From: Saururus chinensis
Lineage: Eukaryota > Streptophyta > Magnoliopsida > Piperales > Saururaceae
Length of the DNA: 64,000 nucleotides
Direction: 5' to 3'
Assembly (NCBI GenBank): GCA_035235625.1
Contig: CP141148.1
Span: 32,861,057 to 32,925,056 of the forward strand
Positions within the stretch are counted from its first letter, which is position 1, and each line of letters opens with the position of its first letter. The notes under the pieces are model-generated. The model saw only the letters and a program-made list of their open reading frames with translations, searched no databases and was not told where the DNA came from. This document shows, piece after piece, positions 11,504-24,183 of this stretch. Both the position numbers and the translations under genes were made by a program.

Positions 11504-12765
11504 GTTATAATGAGAATGACACTATGTGGATTATACACTATGATGCAGGTTTAGGTGATGTGTCTGTGGATCAGGAAATGATACATCTTGTCAATCATTG
11601 ATCTGAATGATTATATTGTTATGCTATCGTATTTCCGATGATGATAGTTATATTAAAAATCATTGCTGAGTTTGTTAAACTCACCCCTCTTTATTGTATT
11701 TTTGCTTTGGGGCTGCGTGGTGCGACACGCAGACGGGCAGGATCTCCTCTTTGAGGAAAAATCGGAGACGACTTGGATGTGATCGTGAAGACTCTTATGC
11801 GACTTATTTTCTTTAGTTTATGTTTTATGTTTAGAACCTTTGTGTATGGTTCTCTGTTGGATTTATGATACTTTATACAGTTGTGTTGATTAAGACCTAT
11901 TTTGGAGCCTAGAATGGGCTATGGTTGACTAAGAATGTGGGTTTGAGACTAGTCATTTATTTTGAGTTAAGCGACTCTCTTTCTTTTCTACTTATTTACT
12001 CTTGCTCAAAGAAATGTGCGTACTCTGTAATTCTATTAGATTGCCCATATTTAGGGTTAAGTCTTCCGCTAAACCTTCTCTCAATTTCCCCTCGTCGTTG
12101 TAACACCCAAGATTTTTCATACATTTTTCTTAAAATTCACGAAAAAATTTTGCAATATAACATCTGTAAATCGGAGGAAAAATGACGAAATCAAAACCGG
12201 ATAAAACAGTTTATAATTTAAAACAGAAAACATCCACTTTCCATCTAAATATTTCTATCTAAATATTTTCATCATACGGTTAAACATTGTACGGCCAAAG
12301 CAAATATCATCAGGTGCTACTCAAAAACACACGTACGACTAAATTGCTATGATCATAGACTTTAAATACAAATCTCTCCCAGACATTCCTGAGTGCAAGT
12401 CCCATAACAGTCCACAGACTAATCCAAACAAAAGTCCTAAATAAACATCTAACTTCTCATCTCACTCAATACAGGAGATCGTGGCACAAATAAACTCGCA
12501 GTGAGTAAAGCAAATACTTAAGTCAACGGGGAATCAATCCATCGCTGAAATGAGCATCCCTCCCCAGGAGTTCTCCTCACAAACCTGCAAAACCTCCCGT
12601 ACAACGGGGCTAAAAATTAGGGTAATGAGTATTTTCATACTCAGTAGGAAAATACCCAGTAGGGGAAAACCCAAACGATGAACTCAATAAGTTCATAAAT
12701 GCATGCGTTCATGCAACTCAAACATGAAGCAGATAGGCATATCAATATCATGCTCATATGCATAC

Positions 12766-12999
12766 AGTCATACCAAATGCACCATCGTGCCAAAATCATA
12801 CCAAATGCACCATCGTGCCAAAATCATACCAAATGCACCATCGTGCCAAAATCATACCAAATGCACCATCGTGCCAAAGTCATACCAAAGGCACCATCGT
12901 GCCAAAATCATACCAAATGCACTATCGTGCCAAAGTCATACCAAAGGCACCATCATGCTAAAGTCATACCAAATGCACCATCGTGCCAAAATCATGCCA
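12766..12999. repeat. 28-bp minisatellite, 8 units
   Basis: Units containing CCAAATGCACCATCGTGCC start at 12773, 12801, 12829, 12857, 12885, 12913, 12941 and 12969, a 28-bp period. Because 28 is not a multiple of three, it opens repetitive frames in all three phases. These are not genes. Copy B of the surrounding unit has no array at the matching place. Confidence 0.9.
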
Positions 13000-14520
13000 T
13001 CAAATTGAACTTACACAAGCACCCTTATCCAGGGTCTTACAAACTTACTCGTACCACCGTACGCTTACTCAAACAACATATACATACTTGTACGACCTTA
13101 CTCGTACAACTTACACAAAATCACACTTACTGTCTTACTCAGAAACATACTCTTACAATCGTACTCATACACATACTCTTATAGTCATGTTCATACTCAT
13201 ACGCTTACAGTCGTGCTCATACTCATACTCTTACAGTAGTGCTCACACTCATAATCGTACACATATCAACGACCACTGAAGCTCATTACAATTAATAGGC
13301 TCCAGCGTCGAAATGGAAATGAATGCCACTGGGGCAACACCTTAACCTCCGAGGACTGACTAGACGTCATGGACTTTTCCGAAGGTAAGGCACACCAATG
13401 CTCATGGGGCACTGGATCAAACAAGTAAGAGTAGATCCATGATACTGCTTACCTGAGCGCGCAAACATAAACACCCACACATAAGGGGTCATACAGTTGC
13501 CCACCATAATGGGTCTTATAGTGCCAATGCCACTCTTGGGCAGAAATCATACAGTGCCACTTGGGCAGAAACATACAGTGCCACTCTTGGGCGGAAACAT
13601 ACAACGCTCTCAACAGAGCATCAAACGTCTGGGCTTATACATCATGCAGACCAAATCAAAAACATGCGTCTCTCTCAGCAGAGCATCAGACGTCCGGTGC
13701 TCTATACAACACACAAACAACATCCCGTAGGATAAACACCATGGCAAGACATGAGAAATGCTCGGCCGACTCATTAGCGGCCAGCTCAAACACGGAACTT
13801 AATCCGTCGAACCCTCAAGTCTCAAACTCACAACACTATCATTAATTGTGCTTATAATTCAAGTTTGAATTAAGTATATTATGCGGTACAATTATGCCAC
13901 ACAAACTCACAATCCTCGACTGATCAAACCGAAGCTGAGCCCAATCAAAACCCTAGTTCATTAGGGCAGTAGACTTCACTTACCCGTCCACATCATGGAC
14001 AAAACTCATCGTACATCAAAATCCTTACGGTCTTACAATCTCCGCCATCTACCTTATGGCCAAATCATCTTACTGACATCATCAAATGAAGCTCCTCAGA
14101 GCCAACCCAGTTATCGCCCTCTTACTTATATCTCACTTATTATGTTTACTTTTCACTTCATAATCTGTACGTTATGCTTGTACAATTAGGCACACTCTTA
14201 CTGTCTGACAATCACCTAACATACAATCCAACCCAAACCGATCCATTCTAATCCTTGCCCGTCATAATCATAACCTCTGACATCCATCATATGCTTACAC
14301 ATCCGTATCCAAATCCATACCAACCACTGATACTTCTTACCATCCATAGCTCATACCTCTGCCCACATCCACATACACATATCCATAGCATAGTCAAATA
14401 GTCATCATACATACGTATGTCTATCACACATATGTATAACATACACATACTGCCATACACACGAAGCTTACAACCATGCTCACTAGTCATCACTAGTGCA
14501 TACATACATACGTCAAACAT

Positions 14521-14760
14521 ACATGCTAGCCATCACTAGCACATGCATAATCTAAACATACTCCAAACATGCACGCTAGCCATCACTAGCACATGCATAA
14601 TCCAAACATATGTCAAATATACACGCTAGCCATCACTAGCACATGCATAATCCATACATACTCCAAACATGCACACTAGCCATCACTAGCACATACTCAA
14701 TCAACATACAAAACTTACCAACAAACACGCTAGTCATCACTAGCACATACTTACATCCAA
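14521..14760. repeat. 50-bp tandem array with CTAGCCATCACTAGCACA
   Basis: The motif GCTAGCCATCACTAGC recurs at about 14525, 14575, 14625 and 14675, with a diverged copy near 14728. A related array lies in copy B at about 59530-59611 and 61030-61290, where a hAT element has split it. Each unit contains a short inverted repeat, GCTAG...CTAGC. Confidence 0.85.
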
Positions 14761-16343
14761 CATACTTACAGCCAACATGCATGTCATATGCATTTCAACA
14801 TACCATATAATCATGCTTACATGTACATCATGCAATCGGATCGTTACTTAACATTCAAAGCATGGAATCATACAATCCTAGCATGCTGCTACTCATTCAA
14901 AGCATGCTATCATGAAATTACGAATTCAAAGCTCCCCTACCTCGTAATCATGATGTTCGATGGCGAGCACACGACGGTGGCGGCGTCAGTAGCGGAGTTG
15001 GCGGCCAAAACCATTGCCTGGATGAGAGAGCTCTGTCCCGAGGATTTTAGGAAGTGTCGGAAACAATCACGGCCAAACGGGGTGTCAGAAATCAATGCGG
15101 AAAAACCCGCAATCCACGGTGGCACACTAGGGTGGCCGGGAGAAATATCATGCCAACATATGTGGCGGTGCGACCAGAAGTCGATGGTGTACTCACTAAA
15201 GATGGGCCGGTGGCTAAGACTTGCTCAGCCGGCCACAAGACGTATAAATCGGTCGTGGACAGCACCCAACGGCGACGATTTTGGTCAGCAAAGGCCCACA
15301 TAAGGGCGGAGAGCGTGGGGCAACGCTCAAGAACAAAGGAGAGGTGGTGGAGGCTCTAGTGGTCAACTCCACTCGGTGGCAAAGCCAACCGATGGTCAGG
15401 CGGCGTGAATGCGGCGCCTAAACCCAAAAGCATTTGCGTGGCCACATGTACACGCGACCCAAAGGGGCGGGGGAGAGGGCTGAAAGGAGGCAACCCAAGG
15501 CCCATAAAAGGCCAACAGGGCTAAGGCCCTAGCGGTGGCCAATCAAAGCGGCGACATCGCCGATCGCCACCCACAACCAATACCCATGGTGCGGGTGGCT
15601 GTGCATCTCGCACGGTATAGGGCAAAGGCAAGCGGCCCACTCCAAGCGGACATATAATCGGGCCTAGTGGGGCTGACCCTCACTGTCGCCAAGCCAAGGC
15701 AGAGCCCACGATGGCCAGATGGCCTACGGCTCGCCGATGGCAATGACCCAAGACGCACCCAAAGCGTCTAATCGGGTGGAGCAATACAATAGGGCGAAGC
15801 GGGGTCGAAAACGGTAAACCCCTATCTACACCGGGTCGAGGTAGGCTGGACGGAGTCCTTTCGGTGGCCAGATGACAACTGGAAACCCACCAGCATCCAA
15901 AAAATCCCACGGACAGTGAGATGGAGAATGAGAACAAAACCCGACCAAAGTGTCGGTAGCTCACCACGGAGCGAAGAAAGCATGGCGGCGGCTCTAGCTA
16001 GCGCCTATAGGTTCCTAGCGGCCAACTAAACATAAGTCTAGTTGAGGGTGGCCGTAAACGATGTCAAAATCGTACACCCACAGTTCAAAAACGGGATTGA
16101 AGGAGAGAAAAACCCGAAAAAATGTTCGGTACCTCGTAGAGGGGCGAAGAGGCCGTGGTAGCGGTCATAGCCGGTACCTACGGACTCGTGGCGGTGAGGC
16201 AAGGAGGATCTCGATAAGAATCTATGAAAATCTGATGAAGGAGGAGGGAGAACGGAGCGATCGGATATGCCCTCGGGTTTTCTCACAAAACCACTGGACG
16301 TGAAAAAAGTTTATGGGCGTCAGTCCTGTGAAATCCGATGGGT

Positions 16344-16347
<4 letters not shown>

Positions 16348-16378
<31 letters not shown>

Positions 16379-16403
16379 TATATATATATATATATATATA
16401 TAG

Positions 16404-16438
<35 letters not shown>
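16348..16438. repeat. Compound (TA)n microsatellite with GT interruptions
   Basis: Three blocks of alternating TA are separated by single TAGTTA interruptions. The matching place in copy B (about 62700) has no TA run, so the array arose or expanded in copy A only. Confidence 0.9.
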
Positions 16439-16440
<2 letters not shown>

Positions 16441-16769
16441 ATCTTTTTAATTTTTATTACATCTACATCCCTAATACGCGTTCACCCACTGGTTACGCGT
16501 TATAGCTCCAAACTTTCCATCGTAAGCGCGCAGCGAGGCCCACGGCCCCCGACTAAGCCCCACAGCCAACTCTATGGTATAAATATGGGGTATATATACA
16601 TAAATATGAATACGCTGTAGTGTCACATTTTCCCGCCGAAAATGACTAGAAAAATAGCAGGAAAATCCAAAAAATTGTAGAAAAATCAGGGACCTTATAG
16701 TCGCCCCCGCGTGCTTGACCGGCCCTTGGACCGGGTTCGGCTCGGGTCGGGCAACGCCGGGGCGTGACA

Positions 16770-17019
16770 CCATCGTTGCAACCACATCAGCCTCTAATGT
16801 GGTGAGATGGGCTGCCCCTTCAGCCGTACTACCTTCTTCCTAAGATTCGTTAAGGTGTAGTGCGACTTCAAGCAAGGACACTTGTTGGTTGAAGAAGTCC
16901 AAACACTCATTGATGTTGCGCAAAGAGGTTTGGACTTCAGCCAACGTCCCATTTGTAGTGGCCATTGCATCCACCTTCGCCTCGATCTCAACAATTTGAG
17001 CCAACATTGAGGCTACCAT
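16770..17019 (-). pseudogene. Retrotransposon gag, N-terminal third, broken
   Basis: The minus strand from ATG at 17019 reads MVASMLAQIVEIEAKVDAMA, then TLAEVQTSLRNINECLDFFN and VSLLEVALHLNES, a heptad-like stretch that looks like a coiled coil. An in-frame TAG follows NES, then the frame continues to EADVVATM and stops at the inner insertion. It continues at 8323 as DYLRQ. The LTR and the possible primer-binding site lie just upstream on the minus strand, as expected for a gag start. Confidence 0.75.
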
Positions 17020-17214
17020 TAGTGCTCTCTATTTTCCAGCAACTCATCAAGGTAAGGTAAGCACGCAACAAGGATCTCCAATCTGTTCAGCGGCAACCTG
17101 TCAAGGAATTCGCCTATTCCGGGTATCCTCACGACTCAACAACCTTCAACCAACTCCTTCGCAGAGACCGTACAGAGCGTTTACATCTTTTAGTATCCTA
17201 GCAATGGAACCAAC

Positions 17215-17998
17215 TGTCACGGGTGCGAAGCTTTGTCTAGCGTTCGCACACGTGATGGCCTGGCTATGCCGCGCAACCAGCAGCCACTCTCTTCCCTTCC
17301 CACTCATATGCGCAAGGGAAAACACAAGCAAATGGCACAACACAACACAAGTCTGTCCTGGTCCAAGGGTCTCCGCCCAAGCTATATTTCAATACATCGA
17401 AATACAATGGCAAGTTGAGGGCAAAGACTGATCCACCAAGTTTGAATTCTCTCTCTCAGCAACCTGGTTTGTTGTGCATGAACAAAACTATCACCAACCA
17501 GCCATGGCCGCCCTTGCTCTCCCCTTTAAATAGACTTAGCCTAAACTGGCCGGTCCTTATGCTACTAGGAGTTACAAAACCTACCCATATAAGAGTTCTC
17601 ACCCTGACCAACTCTCAGCTCAACAAGCAGTGTGCCCCCAGCCTAAATCAGGAAACCAAGTGGAGTCCATCTTTAGCTAGAAGTTCAGTGCCATGCTGCC
17701 TCTAAGAGTCCTATCAGTCTGGGGAACTCACTGCCTCAACTCCTACTTGATCTAGGAGCACAATAATCCTACATACGTGAATCCTGTCCTCCTTAGAAGT
17801 CCATCCCTAAGTCTAAGTAGCACCTAGCTTTGCTGCTAGAGTCCCGCCCATACAAGGACTCCTCTTGCGCTGCTTTAGCATCCATCTATGCCCAAGGGGC
17901 TGCCTAGGCTGTCAGTTGCCTAAACAAACTTTGTTGTTCATTGCCAAGTAAGGGGGTAGCTACCCCCTTTTCCCATTCGACAAGTTAAGGGTCTAATA
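17215..17998 (-). repeat. 5' LTR of the gag-only element
   Basis: It begins TGTCACGGGTGCG on the plus strand and runs parallel to 6533-7353 through AAGTAAGGGGGTAGC near 17960. Its outer end is decayed, but GTCGC at 17999-18003 matches the duplication at 6528-6532. By recombination rules this is the upstream LTR of a minus-strand element. Confidence 0.8.
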
Positions 17999-18003
17999 GT
18001 CGC

Positions 18004-20084
18004 TCTCACTATGGATAAAGCTACTTACCATGACAAATTTGGCAGTAGCTACTAAAGGCTTTGGAGTGGTCATGGCTACTCAAGTTCTAGACAAAGCCAC
18101 CATGGCCATGTATATATTATGGCCAGAGCAGCCATGGCTTCTCTGAGCCGCTCTGGCAGGTAGGCTAGAGCCACCATGGTAGCCACGACTAGAACTACCA
18201 TCGGTTGTGGCAACTTTAGAGTCTGGCCATGGTACTCGTGGCTGCTAAGAGTGTCATGATCATAGCCAAGGTAGGAGAGGGAAGATGGGATAGAGATCTA
18301 CCCAAGTGAGGCGGTTGCCATTATGGAGGGAGGATGAAGCAATAATGAGGGTGAGTGTGGCTAGGGATTCAGCAAGTCCAGAGCAGTGATGCTCAAGGTC
18401 AGAAGTCGGCCCGGAGTTGGTGTTAGATCTAGGAAAAGTGAAAGGTGTGAGGAGGGAGGCAATAAATTTTTTTGTTCGTGGGGTAATTTTGAGAGAATTC
18501 AGAAAATTAGTTTAGGGTAAAATAGACGTGGGAGAGATAGAAGTTTATTGGGGTTTGAATAACATTGTTCTTGATTTTATCCTTTAGGCCATCAGATTCA
18601 ACTTCATAAAGGCCTTAGATTTATGGCCCATTTGATAAAGTAAAATTATTTTGGTCCAATAAATCTATCTAGCAACACTATCCAACTCTAATGTGGTAAG
18701 TTTTGGTTGGACGGAGAAAAAGTAGGCCATGTGATGGATAAAGAAAATGTGGCACATTGTTTGAATGTTTATCAACTTTCTTTGATAAATTTGGTCCCCG
18801 AATGGATAAGGTGGGATTAGGCCATATTGGTCGTTTGTGCAGGCTATTAACACTTCAAGAGGAAAAAAAATGTCTAATATGGTAAGGGACGAGGAATTTT
18901 TCACCCCCTATTCTATTTAGCCCACCTTACCTCCATACATACAGTCAGGTCGGTAGGTATTACTTATAGATATTTACCCATTGTTTAAAGGGGGTGGGAT
19001 GGCTAAAAGAAATGGTGACAGACTTCTCAACTTATAGGAAGTTGTTCAACATTTTTTTTGACAACAGACATGTCACATGTGGCCTTTTGCTTAACCAACA
19101 TACTAATAATACATACATTCCCTGTGCAACGTGGTGGCAGGGAGTTGTCATAACAAGTTCTTAAGTAGATCATAGGCCAACTGTTATAGCAAACCCCTAA
19201 CAAGACTTATATAAACAGGATTCATATAATTTACCATGTTACTAGGTAAGGTGCTAATAATTTTATATTATAATTTAACAAATAAAATAATTTATAAATT
19301 ATACATAAGAAAAAGTTGATTGACGCCAGGGCTCACACATGTTGGCGTGCACTAGAGGCAGCAAGCCATCAGATCTATATCTAAAGGTGCACTTTAACAA
19401 AGGATAAGGGGATGATTTAACCCCACCTGCCCTATACATCATCAAATCAAAATCTGACGGCCTACAACGCCCCATGCATGCCAACACAAGTGAAACAGTG
19501 TGCATACTAACAGGACTTATATATCTAAATAGATAGGGATACACATATATAGCACTCCTTTAGTGGAGGATGGAACTTATAAGTGTGACTTTGGCCTCCT
19601 CTTGTTTGCCGGATGGCCTGTCGGGATTGGATTGGTTGGTTAAATTATGGAACTAATGACGTTTTCAATTCCACGAGTCAAAATAGCTTTTATTTGAACT
19701 TCAATGGACAGTAGACACCATCTCAACTGAATGCCAAAAATATGGCTGCTTCAATTGGGGTGGTCACAGTCATCACACGGGATGCCAAAAACATGGCTGC
19801 TTAAATTGGGGAGGTCAGTCATCACACGGGATTCCTGTCTAGGGGCTCTTCAGTTGTTTACCATCATAATCACCTCTCAAGGCCCAGTGAGTTTTTCTGA
19901 CCAGGGGCTTCAAACATACTACATAAAGGGTTAATCAAGGGACTCTAGTCACGGAACCAGTTAGGCTAGTCAAATATTATTAAGAAAACAGAAGAACATA
20001 AGTAGATTGACTGTCTATTAGTGATTTGAGTCTAAATTCCAATTCTAAAACTTGATGGGCAAGTAACCAGAAACAATCAAAGGC
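18004..20084. other. Intergenic, no gene recognised
   Basis: The first 570 bp carry repeated CCATGG and TAGCC motifs and belong with the sequence left of 6528. The rest is ordinary AT-rich sequence. Near 19736-19820 a segment containing TGCCAAAAATATGGCTGCTT is repeated about 50 bp later (period near 55). No protein with recognisable features is present. Confidence 0.55.
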
Positions 20085-20092
20085 TATATATA
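20085..20092 (+). promoter_or_regulatory. TATA box of the small intronless gene
   Basis: TATATATA lies 80 bp before the ATG at 20173. A GAA microsatellite (about 20117-20142) falls in the predicted 5' leader. Confidence 0.6.
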
Positions 20093-20172
20093 TGTCTGAC
20101 TAGCTACCACCCAGTTAAAGAAGAAGAAGAAGAAGAAGAAGCCCTCTTAGCATCTTCCTTTCTGCTGAAGAA

Positions 20173-20373
20173 ATGGCTTTCTTGTCATCTGTTTTCAGCT
20201 GCTTTGCTTCTCCTTCCCGCATCTCCTGTGACCAGCTTGCTGAAAACCCGCAGGAAAAATCAGAGTCGAAAAAGTCTAAATTCCCTCTCAGTTCCCACTT
20301 GAAATCCAAATCCAGTGCCCCAATCCTTGTTTCCTACTTCCCTATCAACTCCCACCTCTCTAGATTATATTAA
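20173..20373 (+). CDS. Small plant protein, UCP031279-like (66 aa)
   Basis: An intronless frame reads MAFLSSVFSCFASPSRISCD at the start, a Lys/Ser-rich middle (SESKKSKFPLSSHLKSKSS) and the C-terminus APILVSYFPINSHLSRLY. From memory, a short plant family (including Arabidopsis At1g10140 and At1g58420, UCP031279) shares an N-terminal hydrophobic or cysteine-containing start and a C-terminal motif close to PIxVSYFPxxSxLSRL. The biochemical role is unknown, and members are often reported as wound or stress responsive. No signal peptide or membrane helix is convincing; the basic middle is likely disordered. The upstream TATA box and clean leader support a live gene. The length fits the shorter members. 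Confidence 0.75.
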   Translation: MAFLSSVFSCFASPSRISCDQLAENPQEKSESKKSKFPLSSHLKSKSSAPILVSYFPINSHLSRLY

Positions 20374-20966
20374 ACCCTTTCGATTTCTTTCTTGGATGCC
20401 AATTTTGAGACATTTTTGCATGAGCCATACTGGTCAGATGCCAGAGCAGAAAGGTTGAGTGTTGAGGTTGAATTTGCTATTGATAATGGGATACATGACT
20501 TGAATACATGGCAGGCAGGAATGGAATTGTCTATTGCAGTTGGGATTGTATTGTGATTTACATTTTCTTCTTGAGAAAGTCAGGAATCTAAGCACATGCA
20601 GCTGCAAGTGGGCATCCTATTCTTCTCAGACAAGTTTAATTGGAGACTTTGTGCTGCATTGATAATGTACTCCAATTACTACAATTTTTTTTTGAGTGGG
20701 ACACGTAATTGTGTTCATGTTGTAACTCTGGTGCATTGATAATGTGAATTCTTCTTTTGACATTTTCACGGAAAATGATAATAGTCCAATAAACTTGTCC
20801 AACAAAACCCTCCAACCCTGTTATAGGGGATTTTGGTCAAACATGTTCGCATCAATAAACATCAAAGCAAGTTGAAAAGATTCTACCGGCTAATTGGGGG
20901 CATGTCTATGGCTAGTTCATTATGCTAAGTACAATCTGCATTGTAAATAGAAACTATTATGTTGAG
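20374..20966. other. 3' flank of the small gene
   Basis: AT-rich sequence, presumably the 3' untranslated region followed by intergenic DNA. I see no further coding or repeat feature. Confidence 0.5.
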
Positions 20967-21133
20967 GGGAGCATTTTTTATACTTCCTGAAGAGTGTGAG
21001 CCGAGTATTAGGAATGCTTGAGAGACGTTGATTTTCAAGATTGACGGCTGTATTATCAATCTTAAAAATTAATGCCTCTTAGGCGTTCCTTACGCTCGGC
21101 TCACGATAGTAGAGCATAAAAACCATTCCCTGT
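20967..21133. mobile_element. MITE-like hairpin, about 167 bp
   Basis: Two arms of about 49 bp (about 20996-21046 and 21054-21104) pair imperfectly: GTGAGCCGAG at one end faces CTCGGCTCAC at the other, and both arms reach AGATTGA at the loop. Weaker pairing extends outward to GGGAGCATTTTTTATAC and the matching AAAAACCATTCCC. There is no coding content. The shape fits a non-autonomous DNA transposon; a small-RNA hairpin is an alternative. Confidence 0.65.

Positions 21134-24183
<3,050 letters not shown>

Larger units (their letters stand above)
8329..16769. mobile_element. 8.4 kb non-coding element inserted in gag (LARD-like, unclassified)
   Basis: The ends are TGTAAG and GCGTGACA (TG...CA). 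The flanks are CCATA (8324-8328) and CCATC (16770-16774), a target duplication with one mismatch. Removing the element plus one flank copy restores the host gag reading VVATMDYLRQ with no gap, which fixes both borders. No gag, pol or transposase frame is visible inside. It carries a TATAAAA at 8749-8755, a hairpin-rich tract, three tandem arrays and, from 12099, a unit also found at 57387-63010. I could not find two matching LTRs at its two ends, so LARD is only the nearest label. Confidence 0.7.
12099..16769. repeat. 4.7 kb LTR-like unit, copy A
   Basis: It starts TGTAACACCC and ends GGGGCGTGACA, so its two ends are imperfect inverted repeats, as in plant LTRs. The same unit, diverged, lies at 57387-63010 and starts at the same TGTAAYAC position. 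A TATAAATA at 16578-16585 has a counterpart in copy B near 62889, suggesting a plus-strand promoter near the right end. The unit holds a 28-bp array, a 50-bp array and a GC-rich part at about 14.95-16.3 kb with no recognisable protein. It could be the 3' LTR of the inner element, but I do not see a matching 5' LTR. Confidence 0.6.
6533..17998 (-). mobile_element. Gag-only LTR retrotransposon (TR-GAG type) split by an inner insertion
   Basis: Two related LTRs (6533 to about 7353; 17215-17998) enclose a minus-strand gag and nothing else. GTCGC at 6528-6532 and 17999-18003 is the target duplication. Without the 8.4 kb inner element the unit is about 3.0 kb: LTR, about 1.4 kb of internal sequence, LTR. 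The gag ends about 80 bp before the left LTR, with a purine-rich tract (minus strand, about 7369-7353) between, so no pol ever followed. Next to the right LTR the minus strand reads TGGTTCCATTGCTAGGA, a possible decayed primer-binding site resembling one for tRNA-Asp. It would have needed enzymes from an autonomous relative. The LTRs differ at very roughly one base in ten by eye, so the insertion is old. Confidence 0.85.
5221..18570. mobile_element. Possible older terminal-inverted-repeat element holding the nested retrotransposons
   Basis: A stretch of about 30 bp near 5222-5251 (core GACCCCAATGAACTC) resembles the reverse complement of about 18530-18565 (TATTGGGGTTTGAATAAC). Between these arms, after removing the solo LTR and the gag element, about 0.9 kb of shared-looking sequence remains, rich in CCATGG and TAGCC motifs on both sides. 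This fits a Mutator-type or MITE-type element into which both LTR elements later inserted. The arms are short and diverged and I could not find a target duplication, so this is tentative. Confidence 0.3.

Noticed and set aside
12699-13279. Repetitive open frames up to 161 codons
   Set aside because: They are the 28-bp minisatellite read in three phases; there is no conserved protein.
14788-16303. Open frames in the GC-rich part of copy A (up to 171 codons) and their counterparts at 61311-62379
   Set aside because: The two copies do not keep the same frames, and no motif is recognisable.
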